Part shown: in pieces, positions 32,692 to 40,849 of the stretch
Layout of the letters: each line of letters opens with the position of its first letter
Position numbering within the stretch: position 1 is the first letter of the stretch
Source: Deltaproteobacteria bacterium
GTDB lineage: Bacteria > Myxococcota_A > Polyangia > Nannocystales > Nannocystaceae
Assembly (NCBI GenBank): GCA_016709225.1
Contig: JADJEE010000001.1
Location: 3,348,001-3,412,000, forward strand
Reading direction: 5' to 3'
Length of the DNA: 64,000 nt
Position numbers and translations under genes: made by a program
The notes under the pieces: model-generated
What the model was told of the DNA's origin: nothing
The model's input: only the letters and a program-made list of their open reading frames with translations
Database searches by the model: none

Positions 32692-34662
32692 ATGCACTCG
32701 CCCTACTTCGACGATCTCTGCGCGGACATCCGCGGCTTCGATCTCGGTGACGACACCGAGCTGCGTGCGCGTCTCGAGACCCAGGCGGTGCTCGAGCCGG
32801 CCACGTTGGTGCCCGACGCGTGGTCGCTGTTGGCGGTGCTGCGGCAGCGCGCCGGCGACCACCATGGTGCACTGGCTGCGGTCGAGTCGGCGCTCGCCGC
32901 CGGTGCGCAGCGCAGCGTCGGGGAGTTCCTGCGCGCGCACCTGCTGGGCCTGCTCGGCCGCAACGACGAAGCCACCCGCGCGCTGACGGCCGCGGCCGCG
33001 GCCGCGGGCAGCGACGACGGCATCGCCCACGCCGATCTCCTCCATGCCGAGGGCGCGCTGGCGCTCGCCCGCGGCGACGGCGAGACCGCGGTCGCACGCA
33101 TGCGTGCCGGCCTCGAGGACGATCCCCACGACGCCGCGCGGTGGCTGGCGCTCGGGCGCCTCTTGGGTGACCGCGGCGACCTCGAGGGCGCCGAGCAGGC
33201 GATCCGTCGCGCGCTGGTCGAGGACGACGAGCTGCTGTCCGCGCGATACGAGCTGGCGACCCTCATGCTCGCGGGCGATCGCGCCGCCGATGCCACCGCT
33301 GCGCTCGCCGAGCTCATCGACCGCGAGCCGTCGATCGCGGAGCGGGCCCGCATGGACCCGCGCTGGCGTCGTGCCCGGCACGCCGCCAGCGTGACCGCCG
33401 TGCTCGCGCCGATGCCGATGCCGCCGACCTGGCTGCCCGAGGCGCCGGCGTGGCTGATGACGTTGGCGCGGGATCCCCAGCTGGGCGGACTGCAGGTGCA
33501 GTGCCTCGGCGGCCCCCAATCCCAGGCCATCACGCGACGCCTGCTCGAGGCCTACGAGCGCGGCCCCGCCGGCACCATGCACACGCCCGCCACGCTGGCC
33601 CACGCGCGCTCGATCCTCGCGCGGGTGGTACCGGTCGCACGCGGACCGCTGCTGCGCACGCGTGACCGTGTGGTCGCGCCTATGCTGTGGCTGCTCGATC
33701 GCCAGCGCGACGAGCTGCTGCTCGCGCTGTCGGAGTCGCACCCGCCGTTCCTCTGGCTGCCCGCCGGTCGTGACGTCGCGGGGATGCGCGCGGCGCTGGC
33801 CGACTTCGTGCCGCGGCCGTTCCTACCCCGGGTCGAGCTGCCCGCGCAGGTCCGTGGCTTCATCGGCTACCGGCTGCAGTTCGGCGTGCCGAGCCCCTAC
33901 ACCGGCGAGCTCGAGCCGGCCAACGCCGCCGAGCTCGATCGCCACTTCGCGCTCAACCCCTTCGTCGAGCCCGGCGCGTGGGGATCGTGCGTGCGCGAGG
34001 ATCCGTGGCCGGCCGAGCTCCCCGACCAACCGCAGCTGCAGCTGGGGCTGTCGGCGCGCGAGCAGCAGGTCACGCAGCAGCGCCCAGGCCGGGTGTGGAG
34101 CATCTCGCGACGCACGCGACACTCGCGCTCGATCCTCACGATCGAGCTGCACCACCGCGACGTGTTCGTCGCCGAGGTCCGCTACCGACCCAGCCGCCAC
34201 GGCGCCATCGTGGCCGCCATGAACGCCCACTTCGGCAGCGAGTACCCCACCGATCTGCCGCTCGACGTGGTCGCTGCGCTGCTCGGCTTCCGCTTCGAGA
34301 GCGCCCGCGACCTCGAGGCGCAGCTCGACGGCGAGCGCGACCCCGACGTCATCTCGGGGCTGCTGCAGGTGTTGTCGGCGCTGCGTCACAGCGACCCCAG
34401 CGTGACCACGCTGTACCGCCGCTACCTCGAGCACGAGGACCCCAGCGTACGCGCGATGCTCTACAACATCTTCGTCGCCCACAACCACGAGTCGCTGCTC
34501 GAGGAGGCCACCGTGAGCGAGCCCGACCACGAGCTGCGCGCACAGATCGAGGGCGTGCTCGACGACGGCATCGCGGTGGTGCAGTGGGACCCGTACCGCG
34601 ACTACGACCTCGATCACGACGAGGTCGACGACGACGCGCTGTCGCGACAGGGGAGCGCTTGA
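32692..34662 (+). CDS. TPR N-terminal / HEAT-like C-terminal protein
   Basis: 656 aa, no signal peptide. Residues about 40-210 are TPR-like helices (DAWSLLAVLRQRAGDHHGALAAVESALAAG, ARWLALGRLLGDRGDLEGAEQAIRRAL). The middle (about 220-540) is an unrecognised mixed domain with PFLWLPAGRDVAGMRAAL and FIGYRLQFGVPSPYTG. The C-terminus (about 560-640) shows HEAT-like pairs (GLLQVLSALRHSDPSVTTLYRRYLEH, DPSVRAMLYNIF) and an acidic tail. Start at MHSPYFDD agrees with the beginning of coding character. The next gene starts 2 nt after the stop and also encodes a HEAT-like protein, so they probably work together. Function unknown. Confidence 0.75.
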   Translation: MHSPYFDDLCADIRGFDLGDDTELRARLETQAVLEPATLVPDAWSLLAVLRQRAGDHHGALAAVESALAAGAQRSVGEFLRAHLLGLLGRNDEATRALTAAAAAAGSDDGIAHADLLHAEGALALARGDGETAVARMRAGLEDDPHDAARWLALGRLLGDRGDLEGAEQAIRRALVEDDELLSARYELATLMLAGDRAADATAALAELIDREPSIAERARMDPRWRRARHAASVTAVLAPMPMPPTWLPEAPAWLMTLARDPQLGGLQVQCLGGPQSQAITRRLLEAYERGPAGTMHTPATLAHARSILARVVPVARGPLLRTRDRVVAPMLWLLDRQRDELLLALSESHPPFLWLPAGRDVAGMRAALADFVPRPFLPRVELPAQVRGFIGYRLQFGVPSPYTGELEPANAAELDRHFALNPFVEPGAWGSCVREDPWPAELPDQPQLQLGLSAREQQVTQQRPGRVWSISRRTRHSRSILTIELHHRDVFVAEVRYRPSRHGAIVAAMNAHFGSEYPTDLPLDVVAALLGFRFESARDLEAQLDGERDPDVISGLLQVLSALRHSDPSVTTLYRRYLEHEDPSVRAMLYNIFVAHNHESLLEEATVSEPDHELRAQIEGVLDDGIAVVQWDPYRDYDLDHDEVDDDALSRQGSA

Positions 34663-34664
34663 CC

Positions 34665-35261
34665 GTGTCCCCGACCACGCCCACCACCACCGTGCTGGTG
34701 CTCGCCGACCGTGACGACGTCCGCGAGGTCGCCGCGTGGCTGCGAGCGCACGGCCACGCGATCGAGGACGTCGATCGCAGCCATGACGAGCTCGCGTGTG
34801 TGCGCGTGCGGACGGCCGACGACTGCGAGCTCGCGGTGCTCGGCGACCACGTCGGCGACGTGGTCTACGTGACCGTCGTCGGTGCGCCAGCGCTCGCGAC
34901 CGCGTGGGTCTCGCAGCTGGCCGGGCGCTTCACGTGGGTCGGCCCCACCGAGGTGCTCGCGACGCTGCGCGACGACGCCGGCACCGCGGCTCCGCCAGCG
35001 ACCGCAGCCCCGGCAGTCTGGATCGGCGCGCTCTCCCGACTCGCCGTCCTGCGCGGCGAGCTCGAGAACCCCGCGATGCTGGCGGCGTGGACCGCCGCGC
35101 TCGCGCACCCCGTGACCGCGGTGCGACGCGCGGCCATCCGCACCTGCCACGGCACCCGGTGGCCGGGCATCCGCGCCGCGCTCGAGGCTCGCCTCGCGGT
35201 CGAGCCCGATCTGCAGCGGGGCCTGCGAAGCCTGCTGGCGCGGCTTCAGGACTTGAGCTGA
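34665..35261 (+). CDS. HEAT-like partner protein
   Basis: 198 aa from GTG 34665 (an in-frame TTG at 34659 overlaps the upstream stop). N-terminal alpha/beta region TTVLVLADRDDVREVAAWLRAHG, with DCELAVLGDHVGDVVYVTVVG, resembles a small sensory or immunity-type domain. The C-terminal part (about 125-198) has helical pairs AMLAAWTAALAHPVTAVRRAAIR and PDLQRGLRSLLARL typical of HEAT repeats. Coupled to the preceding TPR/HEAT gene. The last 16 nt overlap the convergent gene's 3-prime end. No function assigned. Confidence 0.7.
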   Translation: MSPTTPTTTVLVLADRDDVREVAAWLRAHGHAIEDVDRSHDELACVRVRTADDCELAVLGDHVGDVVYVTVVGAPALATAWVSQLAGRFTWVGPTEVLATLRDDAGTAAPPATAAPAVWIGALSRLAVLRGELENPAMLAAWTAALAHPVTAVRRAAIRTCHGTRWPGIRAALEARLAVEPDLQRGLRSLLARLQDLS

Positions 35262-35515
35262 CCGTCGGGCGTCAGCGTCATGTAGAAGCGCGGCACCCAG
35301 CCGGCCGGCAGCTCCTTCTCCTTCGCCCACGCCTCGAACTTGGCGGCGTCGGTGCCACAGTGCTTCGTCAGCACGAAGTGCATGACCTCGGCGGGGTTCT
35401 GCAGCGCCTTCAGGAACTGCTCCCAGCTGCCGCCGAAGTGGCGGTCGACCTCGGCCTGCATGCCTTCGTAGGTGTCGACCTCGGTGTCCTGGCGGTCTTC
35501 GGGGGTATCGGTCAC
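35246..35515 (-). CDS. Small cytosolic protein, unknown function
   Basis: 89 aa starting at GTG 35515, with GGAGA about 8 nt upstream; an internal ATG (MQAEVDRHFGG) is the alternative. Acidic N-terminus (TDTPEDRQDTEVDTYEG), then amphipathic helices with many aromatics (HFGGSWEQFLKALQNPAEVMHF, KFEAWAKEKELPAGWVPRFYMTL). No family recognised. Its 3-prime end overlaps the HEAT gene by 16 nt. Coding support comes from codon-position GC pattern and a coherent amino-acid composition. Confidence 0.6.
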   Translation of the reverse strand: MTDTPEDRQDTEVDTYEGMQAEVDRHFGGSWEQFLKALQNPAEVMHFVLTKHCGTDAAKFEAWAKEKELPAGWVPRFYMTLTPDGQLKS

Positions 35516-35765
35516 GCGCGCATCTCCGTCGTCCACGCTAGCAGGCCTCGCCAGCGCCGCGAAGCACCCGCGGCGATTCGCAGGATTCGAGGGCGATAGC
35601 CGCGCAAAAGCGCGGTTTGCAGCGCGTCTGGGCCTGTCCACGCACGGCAGCGCGCGCGCGTGCGGCCTGTCCGAAGGGCCATCGACATCGTCGTGGGCGA
35701 TGCAGGCAACCGGTGGCGTCGGCTGGCGAAGCCGATCGCAGCGATCGCGCAGCGCGAGCGTTCGC

Positions 35766-35823
35766 ATCGCGGATGCGATCATGTCGCGATCGCATCGCAT
35801 CGCGACCTGATCGCATCCGCGAT
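35766..35823. repeat. 16-bp perfect inverted repeat with nested 7-bp inverted repeat
   Basis: Arms ATCGCGGATGCGATCA (35766-35781) and TGATCGCATCCGCGAT (35808-35823) are exact reverse complements. Inside, TCGCGAT (35784-35790) and ATCGCGA (35799-35805) pair around the 8-nt loop CGCATCGC, leaving 2-nt internal bulges. A 58-nt stem-loop or cruciform is predicted. Confidence 0.85.
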
Positions 35824-35865
35824 CGCAGCACGATGTCGACGACGCTGCACTGCTCGCGCAGGCGA

Positions 35866-35897
35866 GTTGCACAATCCCGTGGGCAGGTTGCACAATC
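35866..35897 (+). promoter_or_regulatory. Two 11-bp direct repeats spaced 21 bp (operator candidate)
   Basis: GTTGCACAATC occurs exactly at 35866-35876 and 35887-35897. The 21-bp centre-to-centre distance is two helical turns, placing both on one DNA face, and the pair lies 35-70 bp upstream of the candidate -35. Typical of activator or repressor dimer sites; the regulator is unknown. Confidence 0.55.
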
Positions 35898-35970
35898 GAC
35901 CGCACACGAGCGTGATCCCGTCGCGTTCGTCTTGACGCTCGCGCGCCGCTGCACGAATGCTGCGATCGCG

Positions 35971-37941
35971 ATGACGACGATGGTGGATACGTGGCGTCGA
36001 TCCGACGCTCCCACGCTGCACTGCGTGCGAGCAAGCTGGGCACTGGCGGCGGCGCTCTCGGGCTGCGCCGCCGACGATGGCGACGCGGCGGAGGTGTGGC
36101 GCAGCTTCGGCTTCGCCAGCGCCGACGTGGTCGAGGGCCGCTTCGAGACCCTGGTCGCACGCATGGACGACGGCACCAGCCGCATGGTCCACCGCGTGCG
36201 CACGGGCGACGAGCGCGTCGCGTTGGCGTTCGACGAGCCACCCGCGATCGCGCCCGGCAGCCACGTGCGCGCGTGGGGCCAGCGCGGCGTCGAGGGCGAG
36301 GTCGCGGGCGTCGACGACGATCGCGTCGCGGTCGAGGACTTCGAGGTGCTCGCGCCGCCACCGACCCCCCTCATCGGCGCCGAGCCGTTCGCACCGCGCA
36401 AGCTCGCGCTGCTGGTGCTGGACTTCGGCAGCCCCGATCTCGGGATCGACGAGGCGCAGTCGCGGATGTGGGACGACGCGCGCTCGAGCGCGGCGTACTA
36501 CGCGGAGATCTCGTACGGCAAGGAGTCGCTCACCGGCGACGTGCTGGGGCCGTACACGATCGGCTATCCCGGAGGTTGCGACGCCGATGCCATCGCCGCC
36601 TATGCACAGCAGGCGATGGCCGCCGACGGTATGAACCCCAACGACTACGAGCAGCTGATGTACGCGTTCCCGGGCATCGGCTGCGGCTGGGGTGGGCTCG
36701 CGATGCTCGGCGCACCGCAGCAGCCCGAGCGCGACAGCTGGTACAACGGGCAGTTCGACTGCGTCGTGCGCAACCAGGAGGTCGCGCACAACTACGGCAT
36801 CATGCACACGCACTTCTACTACGGCTGCAGCGGCGGCCCGTTCGGCAGCGGCTGCGCGTACGAGGAGTACGGCAGCCCGTACGAGCCGATGGGCTACGGC
36901 TGTGGACACATGGCGGCCCATCAGAAGGAGTACATGGGCTGGCTCGAGGGCTGTAACTCGGTCGCCGCTTCGGCCGACGGCACCTTCAACCTCGTGCCGC
37001 TCGAGAGCCCGTGCGACGGCATCCAGGCGCTACGACTACCGACCTTCGACGGGCGCGAGTACTACCTCGAGTACCGCCAGCCGATCGGCTTCGACGCCGA
37101 CGATGGTCTCGCCGGCGTGCTCGTGCACGTGTCGAGCACCGTCGACTACTGGGGCCCCGATGGCTACCTCATCGATCTCGGCGAGGGCGGCTTCCTCGGC
37201 GTCGGCGAGAGCTACAGCGATCCGCAGGGCACGGTCACGTTCACCGTGCGCGCGCAGGACGACAGCCACGCCGAGATCGAGGTCGTGTTCCCGGGCGGCG
37301 GCAGCGGTGAACCGAGCTGCCTCGGCGGCGGGCAGCCCGAGTCGCAGGCCGGCAGCTACGGCACGTTGGCGTGCCTCGGCGGCCCGTTCCAGCCCGACGG
37401 CGTGCCGCCGCAGGTCGAGATCGCCGCGCCGATCGACGGTGCGGGCTTCGAGCCCGGCGACCCGTTGACGGTGCGCGTCGACGCCAGCGACGACATCGGC
37501 GTGCTGCAGGTCGCGCTCTACGTCGACGACCAGCTGCAGGGCTCGCTGTCGTCGCCGCCGTGGGAGTGGCACTTCGAGACGCTGCTGCCCGGTGACTACA
37601 CCCTCGTCGCGGTCGCCAGCGACGGCGTGAACGAGGCCGAGAGCGCAGCGGTGTCGATCGCGGTCGCCGAAGGGGCCGGCGACGGCAACGACGACGGTGG
37701 CGCTGCAGAGTCGGCCGGCGACGACGGTGGCAGCGGCGCGGACGCGGGCGCGAGCGCCTCGGCCGGCCTCGACGACGACCCCGACGCGCTACCGCCTGGC
37801 TTCGGGCTCGACGCCGACGACGGCGGCTGCGCGTGCACCAACGCGCGTGCGCCATCGGACGAGCGGCGGGCGTGGCCGCCCGCGCTCGCGACGTTGCTGC
37901 TGCTCGCGCGTCGGCGTGGGCGCGTCAGCGGCCGCGGATGA
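35971..37941 (+). CDS. Secreted M11/gametolysin-like metalloprotease with QExxHxxGxxH site and MYXO-CTERM-like tail
   Basis: 656 aa from ATG 35971. N-terminal lipoprotein-like signal (WALAAALSGC, Cys near 28), a propeptide-like region, then a catalytic domain starting LALLVLDFGSPDLGI. The zinc site is QEVAHNYGIMH, with Gln269 in place of the usual first His, Glu270, His273 and His279. Family knowledge: Volvox and Chlamydomonas M11 matrix proteases use a QExxH variant. After this come a C-rich region, an Ig-like beta domain (about 480-565, PPQVEIAAPIDGAGFEPGD) and an acidic Gly/Ala linker. The tail is GGCACTN, a hydrophobic helix (WPPALATLLLLA) and RRRGR, resembling MYXO-CTERM. Last 17 nt overlap the convergent gene. 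Confidence 0.8.
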   Translation: MTTMVDTWRRSDAPTLHCVRASWALAAALSGCAADDGDAAEVWRSFGFASADVVEGRFETLVARMDDGTSRMVHRVRTGDERVALAFDEPPAIAPGSHVRAWGQRGVEGEVAGVDDDRVAVEDFEVLAPPPTPLIGAEPFAPRKLALLVLDFGSPDLGIDEAQSRMWDDARSSAAYYAEISYGKESLTGDVLGPYTIGYPGGCDADAIAAYAQQAMAADGMNPNDYEQLMYAFPGIGCGWGGLAMLGAPQQPERDSWYNGQFDCVVRNQEVAHNYGIMHTHFYYGCSGGPFGSGCAYEEYGSPYEPMGYGCGHMAAHQKEYMGWLEGCNSVAASADGTFNLVPLESPCDGIQALRLPTFDGREYYLEYRQPIGFDADDGLAGVLVHVSSTVDYWGPDGYLIDLGEGGFLGVGESYSDPQGTVTFTVRAQDDSHAEIEVVFPGGGSGEPSCLGGGQPESQAGSYGTLACLGGPFQPDGVPPQVEIAAPIDGAGFEPGDPLTVRVDASDDIGVLQVALYVDDQLQGSLSSPPWEWHFETLLPGDYTLVAVASDGVNEAESAAVSIAVAEGAGDGNDDGGAAESAGDDGGSGADAGASASAGLDDDPDALPPGFGLDADDGGCACTNARAPSDERRAWPPALATLLLLARRRGRVSGRG

Positions 37942-38656
37942 CCGCGGGCTTGGGCACGCCGAAGAGGTGCGACGGCTGCTTCGCGTGGCAGCCCTGGCAC
38001 GACGCGATCACGCCGGCCTCGAGCACCTCGCCGGTGGGCGCGACGATGCCGTAGATCCAGCCGTCGTCGGCGCGCACCGGCGCATCCGCGGCCAGCTGGA
38101 CCATCACGAACGAGGCCAGCGCATCGCCCTCGACGAAGGCCTGGCCGTCGCGCATCGCGGGCCGCAGCGTCGGGGCGGCGCCACCGGCGAGCGGCACCGG
38201 CACGTGGGCGTCCTTCACGATCGCCTGCACCACGGTCGACGGCAGCGGGCCGCGGGCGAGCGATGGCGCGTCGCTACGCGGCTGCGTGATCCAACCGACC
38301 GCGCGCGCGTAGCCGTCGACGTCGAGTGCCCGCAGCGTGAAGACCTTGTCCTGGTGGGGCGGTCCCGCGGCCGCCGACAGCAACGGCGCTGGCGGCAGGG
38401 GAGCGCGGCACAGCTCGGGTGCCCAGTGCAGCGCGTCGTCGACCCGCGACCACACCATCGAGGCGCGCACGGTGTCGTGCACCAGCTGGCCCACGTCGAA
38501 CGGCGGCGTCGCGACCGTCGGGGTCGCCGCGGCCGGTACCGCTGCCACCTCGACCGCCGCGGTGACGGGCTCGTGCGGCGATCCGGCCTCGACCGCGCTG
38601 CAGGCCGACATCGAGCACCACACCACCAGCGCTGGGCCGCGCAGCTGAACCTGCAT
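37925..38656 (-). CDS. Exported single-heme protein, cytochrome P460-like
   Basis: 243 aa. Short N-terminal signal MQVQLRGPALVVWCSMSACS (probable lipobox MSAC). Ala/Thr/Pro-rich spacer, then a domain of about 170 residues (HDTVRASMVWSRVDDALHW to the end). Motifs include DKVFTLRALDVDGYARA, VQAIVKDAHVP and DDGWIYGIVAPTGEVLEAG. One heme site, CQGCH, lies 20 residues from the C-terminus, the placement seen in cytochrome P460/c-prime-beta type proteins. The classical P460 Lys cross-link cannot be verified. A CATACT -10-like box sits 6 nt before the ATG. Periplasmic redox or small-molecule-binding role inferred. Confidence 0.7.
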   Translation of the reverse strand: MQVQLRGPALVVWCSMSACSAVEAGSPHEPVTAAVEVAAVPAAATPTVATPPFDVGQLVHDTVRASMVWSRVDDALHWAPELCRAPLPPAPLLSAAAGPPHQDKVFTLRALDVDGYARAVGWITQPRSDAPSLARGPLPSTVVQAIVKDAHVPVPLAGGAAPTLRPAMRDGQAFVEGDALASFVMVQLAADAPVRADDGWIYGIVAPTGEVLEAGVIASCQGCHAKQPSHLFGVPKPAVIRGR

Positions 38657-38791
38657 GCCGCGAGTATGTCAGCCCGAAGCGCTGCGGGCCGTCACGGGCT
38701 CGTCACGGGCGGCCCTTGACGACCGTCGCGCGGGCCCCGGATCCTGTCGTGCACGTCCTCGCCACACGGCGTGACGCCCCAACGGTCCACC

Positions 38792-39982
38792 ATGCTCACG
38801 CTCCAACTCGGGTCCTCCTCGGTCACGCTCGACGCTCGCAACCCCCGCGCGATGATCGGGCGCGAGCCCTCCGCGTGTCAGCTCGTCGGCAGCGACGGCA
38901 GCGTGTCGCGTCGCCACGCCGAGATTGCCCTCGACGCCAGCGGCACGGCGTGGCTGCGCGACTGGGGCTCGAGCAACGGCACGTGGATCGACGGTGTCGC
39001 GCTGACCGCCGGCACGCCGGTGGCGCTGCGACCGGGGCAACAGATCTTCATCGGGCACATGCCGATGGTCGCGTCGTGGGCCCAGGGCGGCGCGACCGTG
39101 TTCGGCGAGCCGTCCGGCGCGCTGCGGGCGTTGATGGACGCGCACGTCGCCGCCCAAGCCGCCGCGGCCCAGGCCGCGCAGGCGGCCGCGACCAGCGGGC
39201 ACGCCCCCGGCTCGATGGGCGCCGTGGGGGCGACGCTCGGGGTCGGCGGTCGTCAGGCCCCGCGTGCCACCGAGTTCCCCTACCGCAAGCAGGGCAGCAA
39301 CGAGAACGGAGCGCTGCTCATCGCGCTGCCGCGCGACACCTTCCAGAACGACGACACCGTCGACGGCTTCCTCGAGTTCACCGCGCTCGACGACGAGACC
39401 GTCGCGTCGATCGTGGTCGAGCTGGTCGAGCACCACGCCAAGGGCCCGAGCAAGGGCCACGTGTGGGATCGCGTGCTGGTGCGCCAGGGCCCCTGGCGCG
39501 CGCGCAAGCACGAGGTGTTGCCGCTGCCGTTCGCGCTGCGGGTGCCGCCGGGCACCTCGATGTCCGGCCCCCGCGTGCACTGGGAGGTGCGGGGCTACGT
39601 CGACATCGACTGGGCCTTCGACATCGAGGCCAGCAGTCCCATCAACATGCGCAACGTCGACATCGAGCGCGTGCGCGACGCCCTGGGCGGGCTGGACTTC
39701 CGCCTCGAGGAGCTCGAGCCGGCGCCGCTCGGTCAGCGCTTCACCGGCAGCTTCCAGCCGCCGGCGCAGCTGCGCAGCCAGTGGGGGATCAGCGACGTGA
39801 ACGTGCTCGTCGAGTACCTCGGCACCAACCTGCAGCTGCTGCTCGAGGTCGAGAAGACCGCGCTCTCGAAGTGGGACCGCGAGATCAAGGTGACCTTCGA
39901 TCTGCAGCAGCTGCGCGCGGCCCCGTTGCCGCAGCTGAGCGAGTACCTCCGCCAGCAAATCGAAGGCATGATGCGGCGTTAG
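38792..39982 (+). CDS. FHA domain fused to Spo0M/arrestin-like domain
   Basis: 396 aa from ATG 38792 (a GTG seven codons upstream is possible). Residues about 1-95 form an FHA phosphothreonine-binding domain: AMIGREPSACQL, GSVSRRHAEI and DWGSSNGTWIDG (the conserved GR, S-RH and NG motifs). An Ala/Gln linker follows. The C-terminal region (about 165-385) reads TEFPYRKQGSNENGALLIALP, VDGFLEFTALDDETVASIVVELVEHH, PLPFALRVPPGT and VHWEVRGYVDIDWAFDI, the pattern of Spo0M-type arrestin-fold proteins. The combination suggests a scaffold reading Ser/Thr kinase signals; two such kinases are in this window, without proof of a link. Confidence 0.8.
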   Translation: MLTLQLGSSSVTLDARNPRAMIGREPSACQLVGSDGSVSRRHAEIALDASGTAWLRDWGSSNGTWIDGVALTAGTPVALRPGQQIFIGHMPMVASWAQGGATVFGEPSGALRALMDAHVAAQAAAAQAAQAAATSGHAPGSMGAVGATLGVGGRQAPRATEFPYRKQGSNENGALLIALPRDTFQNDDTVDGFLEFTALDDETVASIVVELVEHHAKGPSKGHVWDRVLVRQGPWRARKHEVLPLPFALRVPPGTSMSGPRVHWEVRGYVDIDWAFDIEASSPINMRNVDIERVRDALGGLDFRLEELEPAPLGQRFTGSFQPPAQLRSQWGISDVNVLVEYLGTNLQLLLEVEKTALSKWDREIKVTFDLQQLRAAPLPQLSEYLRQQIEGMMRR

Positions 39983-40030
39983 GCGCCGGCGGACGCGCGG
40001 GCGCGCGTGTACACTCGGGTCCTCCAGCGC

Positions 40031-40786
40031 ATGACCGAACCCGGTGACACGCTGTCGCGCCACGAGGCCGACGAGGTGCTGCGGCGCGCAGTCGACCTCC
40101 ACCAGCGCGACAGCTCGCGCGGCGATGGCTCGCTCGCGCTCGCCGACCTGCAGCGCCTCGCCGGCGAGATCGGCATCCCGGCCGAGACCGTCCAGCGCGC
40201 GCTCGTCGAGATCCGCAGCGAGGCACTGGCGCGCCCGACCCAGGCGCCCGGCTGGGTCGATCGGCTGTTCGGACCCGCCGAGGTCGCGGCCGCCCGCACG
40301 GTGCCGGGCCCCCGCGACGAGGTCGCGGCGGCGATCGATGCCATGTTGCGCGCCGAGCTGTTCCGCATCGAGCGCAACCTCGGCGACACCATCGCGTGGG
40401 AGAACCCCGACTCGTTGCTGCACCGCGCACGCCGGCTGTTCGACGTCGGTGGTCGACTGCGCCTGGGCATCGCGCGACGCGTGACCGTGACGACGCAAGC
40501 GGTGGGCGACGCGGTGCACGTGCGGTTGGTGGCCGACCTCTCGCCGCGACGCGATGCCCGGGTCCGCGGCGGTATCGTCGCGACCATCGGATTCGGCGGC
40601 GTCGGCTCGCTGGTCGCCGCGTTCCTGGCGATGCCGATCGCGTTGGTGCCGGTGGCGACCGGGCTCGCGATCGGCGGGGCGATGGCCAGCGCGGGACGCC
40701 GCACGTTCCTGCGCGACGCGACCGCGGTCCACAACGCGCTCGAGCGATTCCTCGACTACCTCGAGCGCGAGCGCCCGCGGATCTGA
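40031..40786 (+). CDS. Predicted membrane-associated protein with short TM hairpin, unknown
   Basis: 251 aa. ATG 40031 is 15 nt after TACACT (40010-40015). The N-terminal segment SRHEADEVLRRAVDLHQ with LALADLQRLAGEIGIPAETVQRAL is a small helical bundle seen in front of 2TM or scramblase-like proteins in Myxococcota. The middle is amphipathic, and a hydrophobic hairpin (GIVATIGFGGVGSLVAAFLAMPIALVPVATGLAIGGAM) covers about 178-215. A short helical tail follows. 48 nt after the FHA gene on the same strand, so possibly co-transcribed. Function unknown. Confidence 0.7.
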   Translation: MTEPGDTLSRHEADEVLRRAVDLHQRDSSRGDGSLALADLQRLAGEIGIPAETVQRALVEIRSEALARPTQAPGWVDRLFGPAEVAAARTVPGPRDEVAAAIDAMLRAELFRIERNLGDTIAWENPDSLLHRARRLFDVGGRLRLGIARRVTVTTQAVGDAVHVRLVADLSPRRDARVRGGIVATIGFGGVGSLVAAFLAMPIALVPVATGLAIGGAMASAGRRTFLRDATAVHNALERFLDYLERERPRI

Positions 40787-40849
40787 CGACGCCGGGCGAC
40801 CGCGCCACGTGTCGCGTCGGCCCCAGGGTCGCATCGCCGCTCCCGCGAC

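Larger units (their letters stand above)
35516..35970. other. Structured regulatory region upstream of metalloprotease gene
   Basis: 455 bp without a gene. It contains the long inverted repeat 35766-35823 embedded in a GATCGC-rich tract (about 35730-35830), two 11-bp direct repeats (35866-35897) and a promoter candidate: TTGACG (35932-35937), 18-bp spacer, AATGCT (35956-35961), 9 nt before the ATG at 35971. Confidence 0.55.
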
